Assembly: GCF_002895005.1 (NCBI RefSeq)
Contig: NZ_POWF01000005.1
Coordinates: forward strand, 1 to 61,877
Length of the DNA stretch: 61,877 bases
Direction: 5' to 3'
DNA from: Hanstruepera neustonica
GTDB taxonomy: Bacteria; Bacteroidota; Bacteroidia; Flavobacteriales; Flavobacteriaceae
Under the pieces are notes generated by a model. That model saw only the letters and a program-made list of their open reading frames with translations, was not told where the DNA came from and did no database searches. This document shows, in pieces, positions 60,301 to 61,877 of the stretch. The position numbers and the translations under genes were made by a program. The number at the start of each line of letters is the position of its first letter. Position 1 is the first letter of the stretch.

Positions 60301-61877
60301 GGTTACAACCTAAATCACCGCTAACAGCATCCGTTGAAATAACTGGAGCTTCTGTATCTACAGTCCAGGTATAGGTTATACTAGCTTGTACTGCGGCATT
60401 ATCACAACCATCTGTATAATCTGCTGTCCAAGTCTGGCTGTATGAACAACCGTCATTCGTTGGACCTGATGTTACTGCATCTACTGATATATCCTGATCT
60501 AAACAGTTGTCGCTAACGCTAAACGTTGGTGCTACCACTTCTGGATTACATCCTAAATCGCCACTCACAGAATCCGTTGAAATAACTGGTGCTTCTGTAT
60601 CTACAGTCCAGGTATAGGTTATACTAGCTTGTACTGCGGCATTATCACAACCATCTGTATAATCTGCTGTCCAAGTCTGGCTGTATGAACAACCATCATT
60701 CGTTGGACCTGATGTTACCGCATCAATTGGCATATCCTGATCTAAACAGTTGTCGCTAACGCTAAAGGTTGGTGCTACCACTTCTGGGTTACAACCTAAA
60801 TCACCGCTAACAGCATCCGTTGAAATAACTGGAGCTTCTTCATCTGCTTCTACTGCAAAAGTTGCTGAACAACTCTCTTCCAATCCACAGTCATCTGTTA
60901 CCGTGTAAGTAATCATAATAGATCCACCACAAGCTAAAGGAGCTTGATATACACTCAAATCGGTATCAATAGCATTGGTTCCGCCTTCATAACTAAATTG
61001 TGTGATCCAAGCATCAAAGGCAGCATTTACTGCATCTTGTGATTGACATGATGCCTCATTAGCATCGCCTGGACAATTGATTATTATTGGATTATCTATA
61101 ACGGTAATCTGTGCTGCCGCATTGGATGTGGTAACACAACCATCTTCTGTCATTAATTCTACAAAGTACACATAATCACCTCCTACGGTTGGTGTATCTG
61201 GGCACCCATCGTTATCCTCATCTACGATTGGTTGTAATGGACCTCCATTAAAGGTATAGCCTACCCATACTATCTCACCTACTGGTGCACTGGCATAGTT
61301 ACAAATATTGGCAGTTTCATCGCCTAAACAGAATTCACCTGAAGAGGTATTGGGCTCTTCATTGGTGCCTCCAAAGGTGTAGGCAACCATATCAGATCCT
61401 ACACATCCATTACTATCTGTATAGGTATAAGTAAATGGTGAACACAATGGACTTGCGGCTGTTGGATCAAATGCTCCACAGGCTGTTGTCCAAACGCCAC
61501 CTTCTTGTCCTGCTGGCTCTAATTCCGTTAAATCTACTGATGTCACATCTGGGCATACTTCTTGATCGTCTATTTCTATTACTGGTAATGGCCATTCACT
61601 TACTGATAAATTAATATTATAATCACAGCCATTTTGATCTTGAGATACTACCGTTATTGTTCCATCTGTGGCAAATACCTCGTAATCCTGTCCGTCAATA
61701 TTCCATGTATAAGAATCCCCATCACATACCGTTTCGTTTCTATTGTCATCTTCGGTTTGGTCATATTCGCTTACAGATAAATTAATGTTGTAATCACAGC
61801 CGTTTTGATCTTGTGAAACAACGGTAACCGTTCCATCTGTTGCAAATACCTCGTAATCCTGTCCGTCAATATTCCAT
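57341..61877 (-). CDS. Very large T9SS-secreted repeat protein, partial (5' end beyond window)
   Basis: The frame is open without a stop from 61877 to the stop at 57341, at least 1510 residues; the N-terminus lies beyond the window. Order in the visible part: two 57-residue Cys-containing repeats (WNIDGQDYEVFATDGT ...), a Cys-rich region, then eleven 81-residue repeats with the pattern EAPVIST ... GDLGCNPEVV ... SDNC ... GCSYSQTWTADYTDGCDN ... ITYTWTVD, each with three or four cysteines, then a domain of about 180 residues and a type A sorting domain (EVLNMRGIILKREI to KKIIMKKN). It should be exported by T9SS and displayed on the surface, probably as an adhesin or gliding-associated protein; the function is inferred. 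Confidence 0.9.
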   Translation of the reverse strand, partial: WNIDGQDYEVFATDGTVTVVSQDQNGCDYNINLSVSEYDQTEDDNRNETVCDGDSYTWNIDGQDYEVFATDGTITVVSQDQNGCDYNINLSVSEWPLPVIEIDDQEVCPDVTSVDLTELEPAGQEGGVWTTACGAFDPTAASPLCSPFTYTYTDSNGCVGSDMVAYTFGGTNEEPNTSSGEFCLGDETANICNYASAPVGEIVWVGYTFNGGPLQPIVDEDNDGCPDTPTVGGDYVYFVELMTEDGCVTTSNAAAQITVIDNPIIINCPGDANEASCQSQDAVNAAFDAWITQFSYEGGTNAIDTDLSVYQAPLACGGSIMITYTVTDDCGLEESCSATFAVEADEEAPVISTDAVSGDLGCNPEVVAPTFSVSDNCLDQDMPIDAVTSGPTNDGCSYSQTWTADYTDGCDNAAVQASITYTWTVDTEAPVISTDSVSGDLGCNPEVVAPTFSVSDNCLDQDISVDAVTSGPTNDGCSYSQTWTADYTDGCDNAAVQASITYTWTVDTEAPVISTDAVSGDLGCNPEVVAPTFSVSDNCLDQDMPIDAVTSGPTNDGCSYSQTWTADYTDGCDNAAVQASITYTWTVDTEAPVISTDSVSGDLGCNPEVVAPTFSVSDNCLGQDMPVDAVTSGPTNDGCSYSQTWTADYTDGCDNAAVQASITYTWTVDTEAPVISTDAVSGDLGCNPEVVAPTFSVSDNCLGQDMPVDAVTSGPTNDGCSYSQTWTADYTDGCDNAAVQASITYTWTVDTEAPVISTDAVSGDLGCNPEVVAPTFSVSDNCLGQDMPVDAVTSGPINDGCSYSQTWTADYTDGCDNVAVQASITYTWTVDMEVPVITSDSESGYLGCNPEIVPPTFKADDNCAGEVELQASTEGPTNDGCAYSQTWTANYTDPCDNAAEPLSITFTWSVDTEAPIITTNGISGDLGCNPEIVPPQFKAEDNCVDSEIPLVPSTEGPTNEGCAYSQTWTANYSDACGNAAQEVSVTYAWTVDTEAPIITTNGTSGDLGCNPEIIPPQFKAEDNCVDSEIPLVPSTEGPTNEGCAYSQTWTANYSDACGNAAQEVSVTYTWTVDTEAPIITTNGTSGDLGCNPEIVPPQFKAEDNCVDIEIPLVPSTEGPTNEGCAYSQTWTANYSDGCGNAAQEVSVTYTWTVDTEDPVITSDCSSGDIGCNPEIVPPMFKVEDNCLDGEMFLDPSTDGPMRDGCDFSQTWTATYTDSCGNSDELSITYTWTVDEFENCETAFGRLIKGSECFIPRFSRWGWTNYIEGESKSSYMMDMYAGAAHCDISNRTPVGNAEIIYRDGYITVNINMYEGYVMNEAHVYIGCEKYPTQIRGRREVYTVAPGQYNFNPSGDLDYVSSYTVGPVAASGPLYVIVHAVTCEVVCQCSVSENEGGSYIPDEGVECSDQDPSSNGGFTGAYTSFSNFGFRTYQTVNTNTLNVNYELDIDSDVTVEVLNMRGIILKREIKQNYKAGTDETMQIDMSEESDHILFVRMTTKSGVDIKKIIMKKN
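58165..60845 (-). repeat. Eleven 243-bp tandem coding repeats
   Basis: The period is exactly 243 bp (81 codons), for example TTCTGTATCT at 59621 and 59864. The six N-terminal repeats (60845 to about 59390) are nearly identical in DNA; the five C-terminal ones form a second, more diverged group in which three are nearly identical to each other. The text GGTTACAACC at 60301 recurs at 60787, 486 bp away, showing a two-unit higher-order duplication. Confidence 0.9.
61601..61877 (-). repeat. 171-bp coding repeat, two copies seen at the window edge
   Basis: The encoded segment WNIDGQDYEVFATDGT ... NGCDYNINLSVSE appears twice, offset by 171 bp (57 codons): once ending near 61601 and once ending near 61772. 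The second copy runs out of the window, so more may follow. Confidence 0.8.

Overview
The window is a chromosomal segment of a member of the Flavobacteriaceae (Bacteroidota). The genus cannot be fixed from the sequence. Reasons: the DNA is AT-rich; secreted proteins end in type IX secretion (T9SS) sorting domains; there are SusC/TonB-type N-terminal modules, a complete-looking o-succinylbenzoate menaquinone gene set, a CAL67264-type membrane protein and DUF4834; and several likely promoters carry the Bacteroidota -7 element TAnnTTTG. No rRNA, tRNA, transposase, CRISPR array or phage gene was seen.

Layout. 1-2690 is an accessory stretch: three related, foldable repeats separate small hypothetical genes in an integron-cassette-like order, followed by a 15-unit, 21-bp noncoding tandem array and a sigma-54-like promoter in front of a secreted Arg-rich protein (2691). 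3899-9361 (minus) is a surface-polysaccharide block: DUF4834, YfhO, a GT4 glycosyltransferase and a flippase. 11653-14090 (minus) pairs a serine-palmitoyltransferase-like enzyme with a CBS-type beta-synthase, which suggests sulfonolipid (capnine) synthesis. 14168-25588 is mostly housekeeping: oligopeptidase B, YbaB, YegP, threonine aldolase, prfB with its programmed +1 frameshift, ArsC-like, a TonB receptor, fumC and a T9SS FG-GAP protein. 25681-29488 holds histidine-degradation genes hutI and hutG plus an acetyltransferase.

30865-36774 holds ettA, a small membrane protein, a four-gene MarR/pirin/FMN-reductase operon with two palindromes placed exactly on its promoter elements, and an acyl-CoA carboxylase beta subunit behind a structured leader. 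36831-41157 (minus) is the most unusual locus: a SusC-like N-terminus fused to a YfbK-type vWA protein, a degenerate vWA protein without a metal site, and a barrel-less TonB-plug/TPR/DUF2135 protein. 41303-53746 carries the menaquinone genes menE, menC, menA, menB, menD, menF and a hotdog thioesterase, split by a plus-strand sterol-desaturase/SDR pair. No clear menH is present; an alpha/beta hydrolase is divergent from the thioesterase.

The right end has a FAS1 lipoprotein, a nitronate monooxygenase and a very large T9SS-exported repeat protein, truncated by the window edge. It has eleven 81-residue repeats encoded by 243-bp DNA units that look recently amplified. Functions are inferred from recognisable motifs and family knowledge. 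No database search was run.
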